This document shows, piece by piece, positions 14,443 through 21,971 of a DNA stretch of 22,422 nt. Source of the DNA: DASWVC01 sp036401335 (GTDB lineage: Bacteria > Verrucomicrobiota > Verrucomicrobiia > Chthoniobacterales > JAFAMB01); NCBI GenBank assembly GCA_036401335.1, contig DASWVC010000232.1:1-22422 (forward strand), in the 5' to 3' direction. The notes under the pieces are model-generated. The model was not told the DNA's origin, did no database searches, and saw only the letters and a list, made by a program, of their open reading frames with translations. Position numbers and translations under genes: made by a program. Numbering within the stretch: the stretch's first letter is position 1; every line of letters starts with the position of its first letter.

Positions 14443-15684
14443 ATGACCCTGGTACGTCGAATCGAAATCATCAACACCGGCACTGAACTGCTGTTCGGCA
14501 GCGTCGTAAACACCCACCTTGCCTACCTGGGCCAGGAGCTTTTTTCACTGGGTTTACGCATCCAACGCCAAGTGACCGTCCCCGACGGGCACGCCATTCG
14601 GGATGCCATCCTGGAAGCTTCCAACCGTGTCGATGCATTGCTGATCACGGGTGGCCTCGGTCCAACGTCAGACGACGTCACTCGGGACATCGTGGCCGAA
14701 TTAACCGGACGTGAACTGCGGTTCGTAGAACCCATTTTTGCAACAATTCGCAGCTATTTCGATCGCCGGAACCTGCGCCTTAATGACCTCATCAAGCGAC
14801 AGGCTTACGTCCCCGAAGGTGCGACGGTGTTGGACAACGATTTCGGAACGGCGCCAGGCCTCTACGTGCCCGCGACCGGGAGTCTTCCCCACCTGTTCCT
14901 GCTGCCCGGGCCCCCTCGAGAGCTGCGGCCGATGTACCAAGACAAGGTTGTGCCCATCCTCCGGACCCTGGTTCCGCAAGTCGACCTGCACGCGGCAGTG
15001 TACCGTACCAGCGGTTTGGGTGAGTCTTACCTCGAAGAGGCGGTAGGTCGTGACGTGGAAAGGCTGGCCGGCATCGAGGTTGGCTACTGCGCCCGGCTTG
15101 GCGAGGTCGATCTCCGAGTGATCGGCACGAAAGGCGTGTTGGCCGAAGCGGACACCCTGATCCGTAGTAAGCTCGCCCCTTACCTCGTCACGACGGAGAG
15201 CCGGGAACTGGAAGAGGTGGTGGTCGAATTACTGGGCAAACGGGGAGCAACCCTGGCCGTGGCAGAGTCTTGCACCGGTGGGCAACTGGCCGATCGGTTG
15301 ACGAATGTGCCCGGAGCCAGTGCGATCTTCCTCGAAGGACACATCACGTATTCAAACCGCGCTAAAGAAAGCACGCTGGCCGTTCCTGCAGATTTGCTGG
15401 CTGCCCATGGAGCAGTAAGTGAACCGGTGGCGGCGGCCATGGCGGAAGGGGCGCGCAACCGGGCCGACGCGACGTTTGGCCTTTCGACCACAGGCATCGC
15501 CGGCCCCGGGGGCGGTACGGAAGAAAAACCGGTCGGCACCGTGTTCGTCGGTTTGGCTGAACAGGGCGCACCGACTCGCGTCGAAAAACTTTTCTTTCCC
15601 TTGGACCGTCAAGCCTTCAAACGCATGGTCAGCCAGCATGCGCTTAACCTTTTGCGCCAGCGGCTGACTACGGCGATCTCGTAA
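14443..15684 (+). CDS. cinA: CinA family protein: MoCF-like domain plus nicotinamide-nucleotide amidase
   Basis: This 413-residue protein has the full CinA architecture. The N-terminal MoCF/COG1058 domain (about 1-170) shows INTGTELLFGSVVNTHLAYL and GGLGPTSDDVTRD. A middle linker domain carries LPGPPRELRPMY and the region before residue 250. The C-terminal PncC domain (about 255-410) shows AESCTGGQLADRLTNVPGAS, YSNRAKE, GAVSEPVAAAMAEGAR and TGIAGPGGGTEEKPVGT. In studied homologues the two domains act as ADP-ribose pyrophosphatase and NMN deamidase, recycling pyridine nucleotide by-products. The ATG comes six bases after the stop of the SirB1-like gene, with an AGG overlapping that stop serving as a weak Shine-Dalgarno. 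Clustering with nadD supports an NAD-recycling role over any competence role. Confidence 0.96.
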   Translation: MTLVRRIEIINTGTELLFGSVVNTHLAYLGQELFSLGLRIQRQVTVPDGHAIRDAILEASNRVDALLITGGLGPTSDDVTRDIVAELTGRELRFVEPIFATIRSYFDRRNLRLNDLIKRQAYVPEGATVLDNDFGTAPGLYVPATGSLPHLFLLPGPPRELRPMYQDKVVPILRTLVPQVDLHAAVYRTSGLGESYLEEAVGRDVERLAGIEVGYCARLGEVDLRVIGTKGVLAEADTLIRSKLAPYLVTTESRELEEVVVELLGKRGATLAVAESCTGGQLADRLTNVPGASAIFLEGHITYSNRAKESTLAVPADLLAAHGAVSEPVAAAMAEGARNRADATFGLSTTGIAGPGGGTEEKPVGTVFVGLAEQGAPTRVEKLFFPLDRQAFKRMVSQHALNLLRQRLTTAIS

Positions 15685-15778
15685 CGGGCTGCACGGCATG
15701 CTGCGCGACGGCTCGAGGGTGGTCGCCCTCCGGGTGCTGAGGCGGGCCCTGGAAGAGCCGCGTAGGGAGACGCGACCC

Positions 15779-15888
15779 ATAGGCGTTAACCTAAGCCGTT
15801 TCCCGTTTTTGGCCGGCAGGCGACCCGCGGCCCTCAAAAGGCGTTTGAGGCGTCTGGAGATCCCAATCCGGTTTAGATTAATGCCTGT
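15779..15888. repeat. Long-range inverted repeat enclosing an inner hairpin
   Basis: The arm at 15782-15798 (GGCGTTAACCTAAGCCG) is complementary to 15869-15885 (CGGTTTAGATTAATGCC) at 14 of 17 positions. The three mismatches are all transitions that become G-U pairs in RNA from one strand. Two further pairs flank the arms on the outside. The inner hairpin CCTCAAA/TTTGAGG (15832-15850) sits between them. Pairing kept through G-U replacements hints at selection on RNA structure. Confidence 0.5.
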
Positions 15889-15897
15889 CCTGCCGGA

Positions 15898-15921
15898 CCC
15901 GTTGCCTGGCAAGGCAGCGGG
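15898..15921. terminator. Candidate bidirectional terminator hairpin
   Basis: CCCGTTGCCT (15898-15907) pairs with AGGCAGCGGG (15912-15921) over ten positions, one of them a T-G wobble, around a four-base loop GGCA. It lies 14 bases beyond the stop of the minus-strand ABC ATPase gene and about 210 bases after cinA. There is no clear T-tract on either side, so an intrinsic terminator is only a possibility. Confidence 0.4.
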
Positions 15922-15934
15922 TGAAAACGGCCAA

Positions 15935-17410
15935 TCAGGCCATCAGGTTCAGGAGGTTTTCCTGCGAAAAATGCTCATGGGTCAACTCACCCGTTTTGAA
16001 CCCTTCTCGCAGCACCACGATGCGGCGACTGAGGTTAAGGAGTTCCGTCAACTCTGAAGAGATCATCAGAATGGCGACGCCCTGGCAGGCCACCTCGTCG
16101 AGCAATTGGTAGATCTCAGATTTTGCCCCGACATCAACGCCGCGGGTCGGCTCATCCACGATCAGGAGGTCGCAGCTTCGGGTCATCCACTTTGCCAGCG
16201 CTACCTTTTGCTGATTCCCGCCGCTCAGACCAGCCGTAATCGATTCAATCGAAGGAGCCTTGACGCGCAGCCGCTGCGTAAGCTTTTCAACCTCCGTAAT
16301 CTCATGCCGGCGATTGACAAACCCGAGTCGGGAAAAGTAGTCGAGGTGCGGCAACGAAACATTATCAGAAATGTTCATGCCCAGGATTAAACCCTCTTTT
16401 TTTCGGTCCTCGGGCAAGAACCCGATCCGGCGGCCCATTGATTCCTTGACGCTGCCCAGCCGCAAAGGCTGACCTTTGATGAAGACCTGACCGGTTGCCC
16501 GGGGGTCCAGTCCGAAAATGGCTTTGGCCGTTTCCGAGCGGCCAGCACCAACCAAACCTGCCATCCCGACGATCTCCCCGCGCCGGACATTGAAGGAAAT
16601 GTTTTCAAACTTGCCCAGCGAGGTGAGGTTTTCCACCCTCAAGACTTCCTCCCCTGGGGCGAGGTCAAGGTGTTTCGGCCGGTTGGTCAAGACGGCCCGG
16701 CCCACCATCTGCCGGATCAGGCTTTCACGGGTGGTATCCGCCATGGACTGGGTGGCCACGTGGCGCCCGTCCCGCAATACGGTGATGGTGTCGCAAATCC
16801 GGAAGATCTCATCCATGCGGTGGGAGACGTAGATCATCGCGACATCCCGTTCCTTCAGCCGTTGAATGAGGCGAAAGAGTTGTTCGCTGTCGTTAACGGA
16901 AAGCGAACTGGTTGGCTCGTCAAAAATGATGATGCGGGCATTGATCCCGATTGCCGCCGCAATCTGGACCATTTGCTCCTGGCCCGTGGTCAACTGGGCA
17001 ACGGGGGTATCCACATCGACCTCCGCGCCGATCTCGCCCATGAGCGCGCGTGCACGATCCCGAAGTTTTAGCCGTTGGACGAACCCGGAAGCCGTAGGCA
17101 AGCTGCCTAACTGAAGGTTTTCTGCCACCGACAGGTTAGGACAGAAGGCAAGTTCCTGATGCACCAGCGCGATTCCTAACTCCTGCGCGATCCGCGGGTT
17201 AGTCGGCCGGATCTCTTTGCCATCCAACCTGATGGTGCCTTCGTCAGGGACTTGTACGCCCGCAATGATTTTCCCAAGGGTAGATTTGCCGGCCCCGTTT
17301 TCGCCCATCAAGGCGTGAACGGAACCGCGTTCGAAGTCGACGCTCACGTCATCCAACGCCCGCACGCCGGGGTACCGCTTGGAAATATGCTCAGTGCTTA
17401 AAAAGGCCAT
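15935..17410 (-). CDS. Sugar ABC transporter ATP-binding protein (RbsA/XylG type, two ABC domains)
   Basis: The 491-residue protein has two fused ATPase domains, as in RbsA, XylG and MglA of carbohydrate uptake systems. The first domain has Walker A GENGAGKST (36-44), signature LTTGQ (140-144, the variant usual in this subgroup) and Walker B DEP at 164-166. The second has the degenerate P-loop GLVGAGRSE (285-293), PEDRKKEGL (333-341), signature LSGGNQQK (395-402) and DEPTRGVDVGAK (419-430). The degenerate second P-loop is normal for the family. It energises the permease encoded upstream. It is the last gene of the permease, binding protein, ATPase order and is separated from the binding-protein gene by 160 bp containing a strong hairpin. 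The substrate is unknown; ribose, xylose, galactose and others are possible. Confidence 0.95.
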   Translation of the reverse strand: MAFLSTEHISKRYPGVRALDDVSVDFERGSVHALMGENGAGKSTLGKIIAGVQVPDEGTIRLDGKEIRPTNPRIAQELGIALVHQELAFCPNLSVAENLQLGSLPTASGFVQRLKLRDRARALMGEIGAEVDVDTPVAQLTTGQEQMVQIAAAIGINARIIIFDEPTSSLSVNDSEQLFRLIQRLKERDVAMIYVSHRMDEIFRICDTITVLRDGRHVATQSMADTTRESLIRQMVGRAVLTNRPKHLDLAPGEEVLRVENLTSLGKFENISFNVRRGEIVGMAGLVGAGRSETAKAIFGLDPRATGQVFIKGQPLRLGSVKESMGRRIGFLPEDRKKEGLILGMNISDNVSLPHLDYFSRLGFVNRRHEITEVEKLTQRLRVKAPSIESITAGLSGGNQQKVALAKWMTRSCDLLIVDEPTRGVDVGAKSEIYQLLDEVACQGVAILMISSELTELLNLSRRIVVLREGFKTGELTHEHFSQENLLNLMA

Positions 17411-17481
17411 GGAAAATGCAGTCGAACACCCCAGGCGTTCAGAACGGGTGCAGGTGAAATCACATCCATCTGATCGCTCAA

Positions 17482-17514
17482 GCGGGGCACACCAGGAAAC
17501 CCTGGCGGCCCCGC
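17482..17514 (-). promoter_or_regulatory. Strong hairpin between binding-protein and ATPase genes
   Basis: An outer stem GCGGGGC/GCCCCGC (17482-17488 with 17508-17514) encloses an inner stem CCAGG/CCTGG (17492-17496 with 17501-17505) with loop AAAC. It lies about 57 bases past the binding-protein stop in the transcript direction. No T-tract follows, so it is better read as an RNA-stabilising or attenuating element that raises binding-protein yield over the ATPase than as a full terminator. Confidence 0.55.
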
Positions 17515-17571
17515 CGCTTAGAGGGAAACGTAGACTATAATCCTATCCAGAACCGATTCAGGGGGCGACGC

Positions 17572-18534
17572 TCACTTGGTCTTGCCCAACCATTTGTCCC
17601 AGTTTTTCCCGAATTCATCCGCGTTCTCTTTGGTCACCGGAATCAAGTCAGCTTTCACGATCGTCGGCGGCTTCACGTTGTTTGCCACGTATTCGTAGAG
17701 CTCATCCACGGATTTGGTGCCCCATTCGTACACTTGTTGCGCCAGCAACACCTGCACGTGACCATCTTTCAGGTAGCCCAACTCTGCTGGCAAAGCGTCC
17801 ACCGACACGCATTTCACGGTGCCGGGCTCCCACTTCAACGCGTTGTCCGTAAACAAGGGCCAGCCACCGATCATTGCCCACCCGGTGATTTGCGGGTTGG
17901 CTTGTTGCACTTGCTCGACCTTGGCGGCGGCGTCCTGAGGCGTTTCCTTGTGGTAGAACGCGTCCAGGATTTTTATGTCCGGATATTTTTTCGCTTCCTC
18001 CCGGACACCCTGCACCCGTTTTTGCAGGTTCGGAGCATTCTGGTTTCCGGCGAGGATCGCTACCACCCCCTTGCCACCCATGGCCTTGGCGAGTTCATCC
18101 AGGACCTGCTTCCCGCAGGCAAGGTCATCCGTGCCAAAACAGGTGAGGCGCTTGGTCTTGGGCGCGTCGGAGTCGAAGGTGACGACGGGTACGCCGTTGC
18201 TAATGGCCTTGTTGATCGCGTCGGTCAACTTATTGGCATCTGAACAACTCACGGCGATCCCAGAGGCGCCTGCGTTGACGAGGGCCTCAACGGCTTCAAC
18301 CTGCTTCTGCGGGTCTTCTTCGTTGGGGGTCCGCCAATCGATCTTGATGTTCACTCCGTGCTTGGCACTCAGGGCTTTGGCTTCATCCTGAGCGCCAGTT
18401 TTTGCTGCTTGGAAAACGGGGTTGTTGTTTGATTTGGCAACAATGCCAAAAGTATAGGTTTTCTCGGCCGCGACACCGGTCGCTGCCGCCAGCCCCACGA
18501 GGCTGGTCAGGGTGAGGGCTACTAATTTGTACAT
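17572..18534 (-). CDS. Sugar ABC transporter periplasmic substrate-binding protein (RbsB-like, Peripla_BP_4)
   Basis: From ATG 18534 the product has 320 residues. It begins with a signal peptide (MYKLVALTLTSLVGLAAATG) and likely cleavage after VAA, before EKTYTFG. The mature part is a type I periplasmic binding fold: TFGIVAKSNNNPVFQAAKTG, then ASGIAVSCSDANKLTDAINKA, GVPVVTFDSDAP, FGTDDLACGKQ and the hinge region AILAGNQNAPNLQKRVQG. These fit the RbsB-type family that binds pentoses, hexoses or autoinducer-2. A GTG at 18567 overlaps the stop of the permease gene (GTGA) and would add 11 residues. I prefer the ATG because it gives a standard signal peptide, though coupling through the GTG is possible. 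The mature protein should be periplasmic and feed the permease. Confidence 0.94.
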   Translation of the reverse strand: MYKLVALTLTSLVGLAAATGVAAEKTYTFGIVAKSNNNPVFQAAKTGAQDEAKALSAKHGVNIKIDWRTPNEEDPQKQVEAVEALVNAGASGIAVSCSDANKLTDAINKAISNGVPVVTFDSDAPKTKRLTCFGTDDLACGKQVLDELAKAMGGKGVVAILAGNQNAPNLQKRVQGVREEAKKYPDIKILDAFYHKETPQDAAAKVEQVQQANPQITGWAMIGGWPLFTDNALKWEPGTVKCVSVDALPAELGYLKDGHVQVLLAQQVYEWGTKSVDELYEYVANNVKPPTIVKADLIPVTKENADEFGKNWDKWLGKTK

Positions 18535-18563
18535 GTTAGGGGAATGAAAGGCCAACTGCACCG

Positions 18564-19718
18564 TCACGACTTTGTGGCCACGGGGGCCTCAGCCGCCGCC
18601 ACGACTTCCTTCTTCACGCGGGCCGTCCTGGCCAAAAGCCGGCGGTTGTTCAACCAGCGGTTCAACTGGTCAAGCAACACCGCCGCAATGACCACCGCGC
18701 CGGTAACAATCTGACTAAATTCTTGCGGGATGCCGAGGATGACCATGCCGGCGGAGATCATCTGCAGGATAATTGCGCCCAGCAACGCTCCCAAGGCCGT
18801 CCCCTTTCCACCCACCAGCGAGGCACCGCCAACGACGGCGCCGGCAATGACGTTAAGCTCATACCCCTGGCCATCGCCAGACGAAGCGGCTCCATAGTAA
18901 CCCAGGGCCAGGACTGCGGCGATGCTGGCGGTTAAACCCGACAGGATGTAGACGAGCAGTTTAACACCGTCCACGCGGATGCCGCTGTAACGACTGGCCG
19001 TCTCGTTCCCGCCAATGGCGTAAATTTTTCGTCCGATTGCCATCCGGGCAAGGAAGATCCCTCCAATGATGCAGACGATGACCATCACCACGAGCGGAAC
19101 AAGGCTCAGGTCGCCAACGCCGCTTCTCATGAAGTTGCGGAATCCCTGTGGGAATTCGCCAATGGATTGGCCTTTGGTGAGCACGAACGCGATACCTCGG
19201 AATATGGCCATTGTGCCGAGGGTAATGATAAACGGATGAACATTAAAGCCCACGATCATTCCGCCGTTGATCGCTCCGCAGAGCACACCGACGAAGATGG
19301 TGATCAGTACGCCCAGCCAGGCCGGACCCGCCCCAGAGTCGGTCCCGAAGTGGTTCATCACCAGGGAGCCGACCACCGCAGACAGCGCGTAAATCGAACC
19401 CACGGAAAGATCGATTCCGCCCGTGATGATCACGAACGTCATGCCTATGGCCATCACCGCGAAAAAGCTCGTGTCTTTTGCGATCTGCGTAAGGGTCTCG
19501 GCGTTGAAAAACTTATTGACCTGGGTAAAAGCCGGAACCTGCTCGCCCGCAGCATTGGTCTCCATGACCCGTTTGGGAGCGCCATCCGGGCCGTGCTCGA
19601 TCTTCGGACGGAGCGTTGAACCGCCAAAAGCCGCGAGCAGAATGCCCAGGGCAATGATGACAAGGATCAGGCCGCCCTCAGGAAATTTGGACAGACTTAG
19701 GTTGAACTTGGGGGACAT
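18564..19718 (-). CDS. Sugar ABC transporter permease (RbsC-like, BPD_transp_2)
   Basis: The 384-residue membrane protein belongs to the RbsC/XylH permease family. Family marks are FFAVMAIGMTFVIITGGIDL followed by SVGSIYALSAV, GFNVHPFIITLGTMAIFRGI, and NVIAGAVVGGASLVGGKGT near 285-305. About eight to ten membrane segments are expected. Between the first segment and the next lies an unusually long polar stretch (about residues 34-72, GSTLRPKIEHGPDGAPKRVM onward) that is absent or shorter in E. coli RbsC and probably faces the periplasm. AGGGAG at 19730-19725, six bases before the ATG, supports the start. It is the first gene of the operon and overlaps the start region of the binding-protein gene. 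No regulator or kinase gene accompanies it. Confidence 0.95.
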   Translation of the reverse strand: MSPKFNLSLSKFPEGGLILVIIALGILLAAFGGSTLRPKIEHGPDGAPKRVMETNAAGEQVPAFTQVNKFFNAETLTQIAKDTSFFAVMAIGMTFVIITGGIDLSVGSIYALSAVVGSLVMNHFGTDSGAGPAWLGVLITIFVGVLCGAINGGMIVGFNVHPFIITLGTMAIFRGIAFVLTKGQSIGEFPQGFRNFMRSGVGDLSLVPLVVMVIVCIIGGIFLARMAIGRKIYAIGGNETASRYSGIRVDGVKLLVYILSGLTASIAAVLALGYYGAASSGDGQGYELNVIAGAVVGGASLVGGKGTALGALLGAIILQMISAGMVILGIPQEFSQIVTGAVVIAAVLLDQLNRWLNNRRLLARTARVKKEVVAAAEAPVATKS

Positions 19719-19851
19719 CGAAGTCTCCCTTGTATGCTGTCAAAAAGCACGAAGTCAAGGCCGGAGTGCAGCCCGGACCGGTGGCGGCGTACAGAGAAGC
19801 CAGGCCTGAGCCGTGGCGCAATCGCGCAGCGGCTCAAACCGCCGGCGCGGA

Positions 19852-20064
19852 TCAACGGCCGTTTTCGTTGTTCATCCTTGGGCCAGTTACGCCGCCCGTT
19901 TCCGGTTGTTTCTGTTCGGCGTTGTAGGCCGGGGGTGTCGTGCTGGCGACGGGATCATTGCCAGACCTGGTCGTCGGAGCAGAGCCTGAGCCCGTGGAGC
20001 AGGCGTTAAAAGAAACCAGGAGACAAACCGCGGCCGCGGCAACAAGAAAAGCAGCTCTTTTCAT
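19852..20064 (-). CDS. Small putative lipoprotein
   Basis: The 70-residue product begins MKRAAFLVAAAAVCLLVSFNAC: positive n-region, hydrophobic core and a Cys at 22 in the position of a lipobox (FNAC, a weak match because Phe stands at -3). The remaining 48 residues are polar, rich in Ser, Thr, Pro, Asn and Gly, and probably unstructured. This is a common form for small outer-membrane or periplasmic-facing lipoproteins. No Shine-Dalgarno is evident, and the protein has no family I recognise. The signal-like N-terminus is the main reason to accept it as real. It is upstream of and on the same strand as the ABC operon, with a 133-bp gap. Confidence 0.55.
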   Translation of the reverse strand: MKRAAFLVAAAAVCLLVSFNACSTGSGSAPTTRSGNDPVASTTPPAYNAEQKQPETGGVTGPRMNNENGR

Positions 20065-20144
20065 AGGGAAGGTAGTCAGCGAAGGGTCTAGCCCTCCTGC
20101 CCCTATCGCACCGGGCTAACCGAACGGACGCACCGAGGCCGGGA

Positions 20145-20171
20145 ACTGTATCAATTGTGCCAATATTACAT
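20145..20171 (+). repeat. 9-bp repeat units related to those next to uvrB
   Basis: Three units, ACTGTATCA, ATTGTGCCA and ATATTACAT, lie in a short AT-rich patch inside the intergenic region 20065-20245. Bases 20147-20164 match 5264-5281 at 16 of 18 positions. The rest of this 180-bp gap shows no gene and no clear terminator. Confidence 0.5.
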
Positions 20172-20245
20172 GTTCTAAAAGTTAACGGAATTTATGCCGA
20201 GAGAAGTACCTGAGTAACGGGGGTACCGGCGGCGATTACCGCGTT

Positions 20246-20836
20246 TCAATCCGCAACCCGTACAGGTGTACCGACACGCACCTTGACAAAGGTAGCCTGG
20301 GCAACTTCGCGGGGAAGCCGGATGCACCCATGTGAGGCCGCGTAGCCAGGCAGGATGCCGACGTGCAATCCGACCCCTTCCCAGGTGATGCGCATAAAAT
20401 AGCTCATGGGGGCACCTTCAAAGTGGGTGCCGCTGGGTGCCGCGTCGATCACGGCACTTACACCGGCCCGAACCACGCGGCCATGTGCATCCACGAAGTT
20501 GCCGTAAACATTCGAGCGATGATCCTTGTCTTTTTGCACGATCGTAAAATCGCCTGTTGGCGTCATACCGGCGTGTTTCCCGGAAGAAACCGGCGAATCA
20601 ATGGCCACATCCTGGCCCGCCATCACGTACACGCGTTGCCGGGATAACGAGACCACGATCGTGGCATTGTCCGGACCGAGGCGATCGTACACGCTGCGGT
20701 TGATCACGGGCGGCGCTTGTTTCTGGATAAGCTCCTGCGGTTTCAAAAACGGAATCAGGCCTGCTGTTGCCGGTGAGACCCGCACCACAAGCAAACAGGT
20801 AACCACGAGGCCAAGGCTACGCACACAAAAGTTCAT
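20246..20836 (-). CDS. L,D-transpeptidase (YkuD family), secreted
   Basis: The 196-residue protein has an N-terminal signal peptide (MNFCVRSLGLVVTCLLVV with SPATA before the likely cleavage) and one YkuD catalytic domain. The active-site motif is complete: HVGILPGYAASHGCIRLP, with the nucleophile Cys at 171 and the preceding His and Ser-His-Gly-Cys order. The conserved start of the domain, IVVSLSRQRVYVMAG, and the SSGKHAGMTPTGDFTI segment are also present. Such enzymes make 3-3 crosslinks in peptidoglycan or attach proteins to it in the periplasm. A TTG directly before the ATG at 20839 could serve as start but changes little. It is divergent from the metallo-beta-lactamase-fold gene. No LysM or other wall-binding domain is attached. 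Confidence 0.93.
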   Translation of the reverse strand: MNFCVRSLGLVVTCLLVVRVSPATAGLIPFLKPQELIQKQAPPVINRSVYDRLGPDNATIVVSLSRQRVYVMAGQDVAIDSPVSSGKHAGMTPTGDFTIVQKDKDHRSNVYGNFVDAHGRVVRAGVSAVIDAAPSGTHFEGAPMSYFMRITWEGVGLHVGILPGYAASHGCIRLPREVAQATFVKVRVGTPVRVAD

Positions 20837-20867
20837 CAAGGTATTCAGGACCGGTTAGCCATAGCGG

Positions 20868-21923
20868 ATGTGGGCGGAGCTTATCAATGCAAATTCCAGG
20901 GCGCAACCCAGTGGATTTTACCCGGGCGCGGGTCTGCCCGCGCTTGGAGACCCGGCACCTTTGGTTTATGCGAAGTGCGTGAAACTTCATTTGCTGGATG
21001 CTCAGCACCTGGGTATGAGCCGGGTGATCTGTGTGGGGGTACTGGCGGCGCAGAACGGTTCCTTGACTTTAATCGATCCTGGTCCCGCCTCGGTTTTCAG
21101 CCACGTCATTGAGGCCTTGCGCCAACGCCACTTGGAACCAGGCAATGTCCAGCGCGTCCTGGTTACCCATGTGCACCTCGACCACAGCGGGGGAGCTTGG
21201 GCTTGGGCTAAAGCGTTTGGCAGCCAAGTGTATGCTCACCCCCGCGGCACCCCTCACCTGCGTAACCCGGAAAAGCTGATCGCAAGCGCCGCTCGGATTT
21301 ATGGCGACCGCATGTCACGGCTTTGGGGAGACATCAAACCCATTGAACCCGCGCTGGTGGCGGACCTGGAAGACGGTGAGACCATCGTTTGCGATGAATG
21401 GAGCGTTACTGCCTTGGCAACTCCCGGCCATGCACAACACCACCACTGTTTCTGGATCGGCGACGAGCGCCTCCTTTTCGCCGGGGACGTTGCCGGGGTG
21501 ACGATTGACGGCGGTCCGGTGTTTCCCCCCTGCCCCCCTCCAGACATCGACCTGGAGGCGTGGAAAAACTCGTTGGCCCGCCTGCGATCGCTGTTGCCGG
21601 CGAGGGTCGTGGCAACCCACTTCGGGGAAATTGCCTCGCCCGCGGAACGGTTGGACGAACTGGCAGGCCGGCTCGACCGGTGGGTCGAATGGGTCGGCGC
21701 GTGCCTTGAGCGGGGCGAATCCGAAGAATCTTTTGCCCCGGCGTTTTGCGCCGGGAGGAAGGAGGAACTGCGGGCCAGCCACCTTGACGACGACACCCTG
21801 AGGGTTTACGAGCAGGCGGACCCGGCTATGATGAGCGTTGCCGGACTGGCCCGTTACTGGCGCAAGTTTCGTCACCCGCTCCGCGAACTGAGGTCGCCTG
21901 AGGCAAGCGATTTGCGGACCTGA
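20868..21923 (+). CDS. Metallo-beta-lactamase-fold hydrolase
   Basis: The 351-residue product has a metallo-beta-lactamase domain with a full set of metal ligands: THVHLDH at 100-106 (H101, H103, D105, H106), H188 in TPGHAQHH, D207 in LLFAGD and H251 in ATHFGE. The region between 215 and 225 (GGPVFPPCPPPDIDLEAW) resembles glyoxalase-II-like and related hydrolases of unknown substrate. The last 75 residues form a mostly helical tail. The start is uncertain: the ATG at 20868 adds about 37 residues before the first family-like strand KLHLLDAQHLG, and TTG 20961 or GTG 20979 are alternatives that would leave a more normal intergenic space to the divergent L,D-transpeptidase gene. No signal peptide is seen. 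Confidence 0.88.
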   Translation: MWAELINANSRAQPSGFYPGAGLPALGDPAPLVYAKCVKLHLLDAQHLGMSRVICVGVLAAQNGSLTLIDPGPASVFSHVIEALRQRHLEPGNVQRVLVTHVHLDHSGGAWAWAKAFGSQVYAHPRGTPHLRNPEKLIASAARIYGDRMSRLWGDIKPIEPALVADLEDGETIVCDEWSVTALATPGHAQHHHCFWIGDERLLFAGDVAGVTIDGGPVFPPCPPPDIDLEAWKNSLARLRSLLPARVVATHFGEIASPAERLDELAGRLDRWVEWVGACLERGESEESFAPAFCAGRKEELRASHLDDDTLRVYEQADPAMMSVAGLARYWRKFRHPLRELRSPEASDLRT

Positions 21924-21971
21924 GCAACCGCCGGGCCACCGTCACACGAACATCTGGAAACGACGTCAACC

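Larger units (their letters stand above)
15685..15934. other. Hairpin-rich 250-bp gap between convergent cinA and ABC ATPase genes
   Basis: No credible gene lies here; the frames that cross it are shadows. Several inverted repeats are visible: GAGGG/CCCTC at 15715-15730, CGCGT/ACGCG at 15759-15774, and CCTCAAA/TTTGAGG at 15832-15850 with a five-base loop. There is also the long arm pair at 15782-15798 and 15869-15885 and a ten-pair stem at 15898-15921. The region could be a double terminator or a structured RNA. Confidence 0.6.

Noticed and set aside
15352..15912. 186-codon minus-strand frame over the end of cinA and the gap
   Set aside because: Mostly antisense to the conserved C-terminal domain of CinA, basic low-complexity composition and no start signal.
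15698..16057. 119-codon plus-strand frame across the cinA/ABC gap
   Set aside because: Arg-rich, runs into antisense of the ABC ATPase gene, no family features; the gap is better explained as structured RNA or terminator sequence.
17572..19718. LsrB-type autoinducer-2 uptake operon
   Set aside because: No LsrR, LsrK, LsrF or LsrG genes nearby and no residues that allow me to separate an AI-2 binder from ribose-type binders by eye.
19719..19760. Promoter-like TTGACT with TACAAG 18 bases later before the ABC permease gene (minus strand)
   Set aside because: The -10-like hexamer abuts the Shine-Dalgarno, so a transcript starting there would lose its ribosome-binding site.
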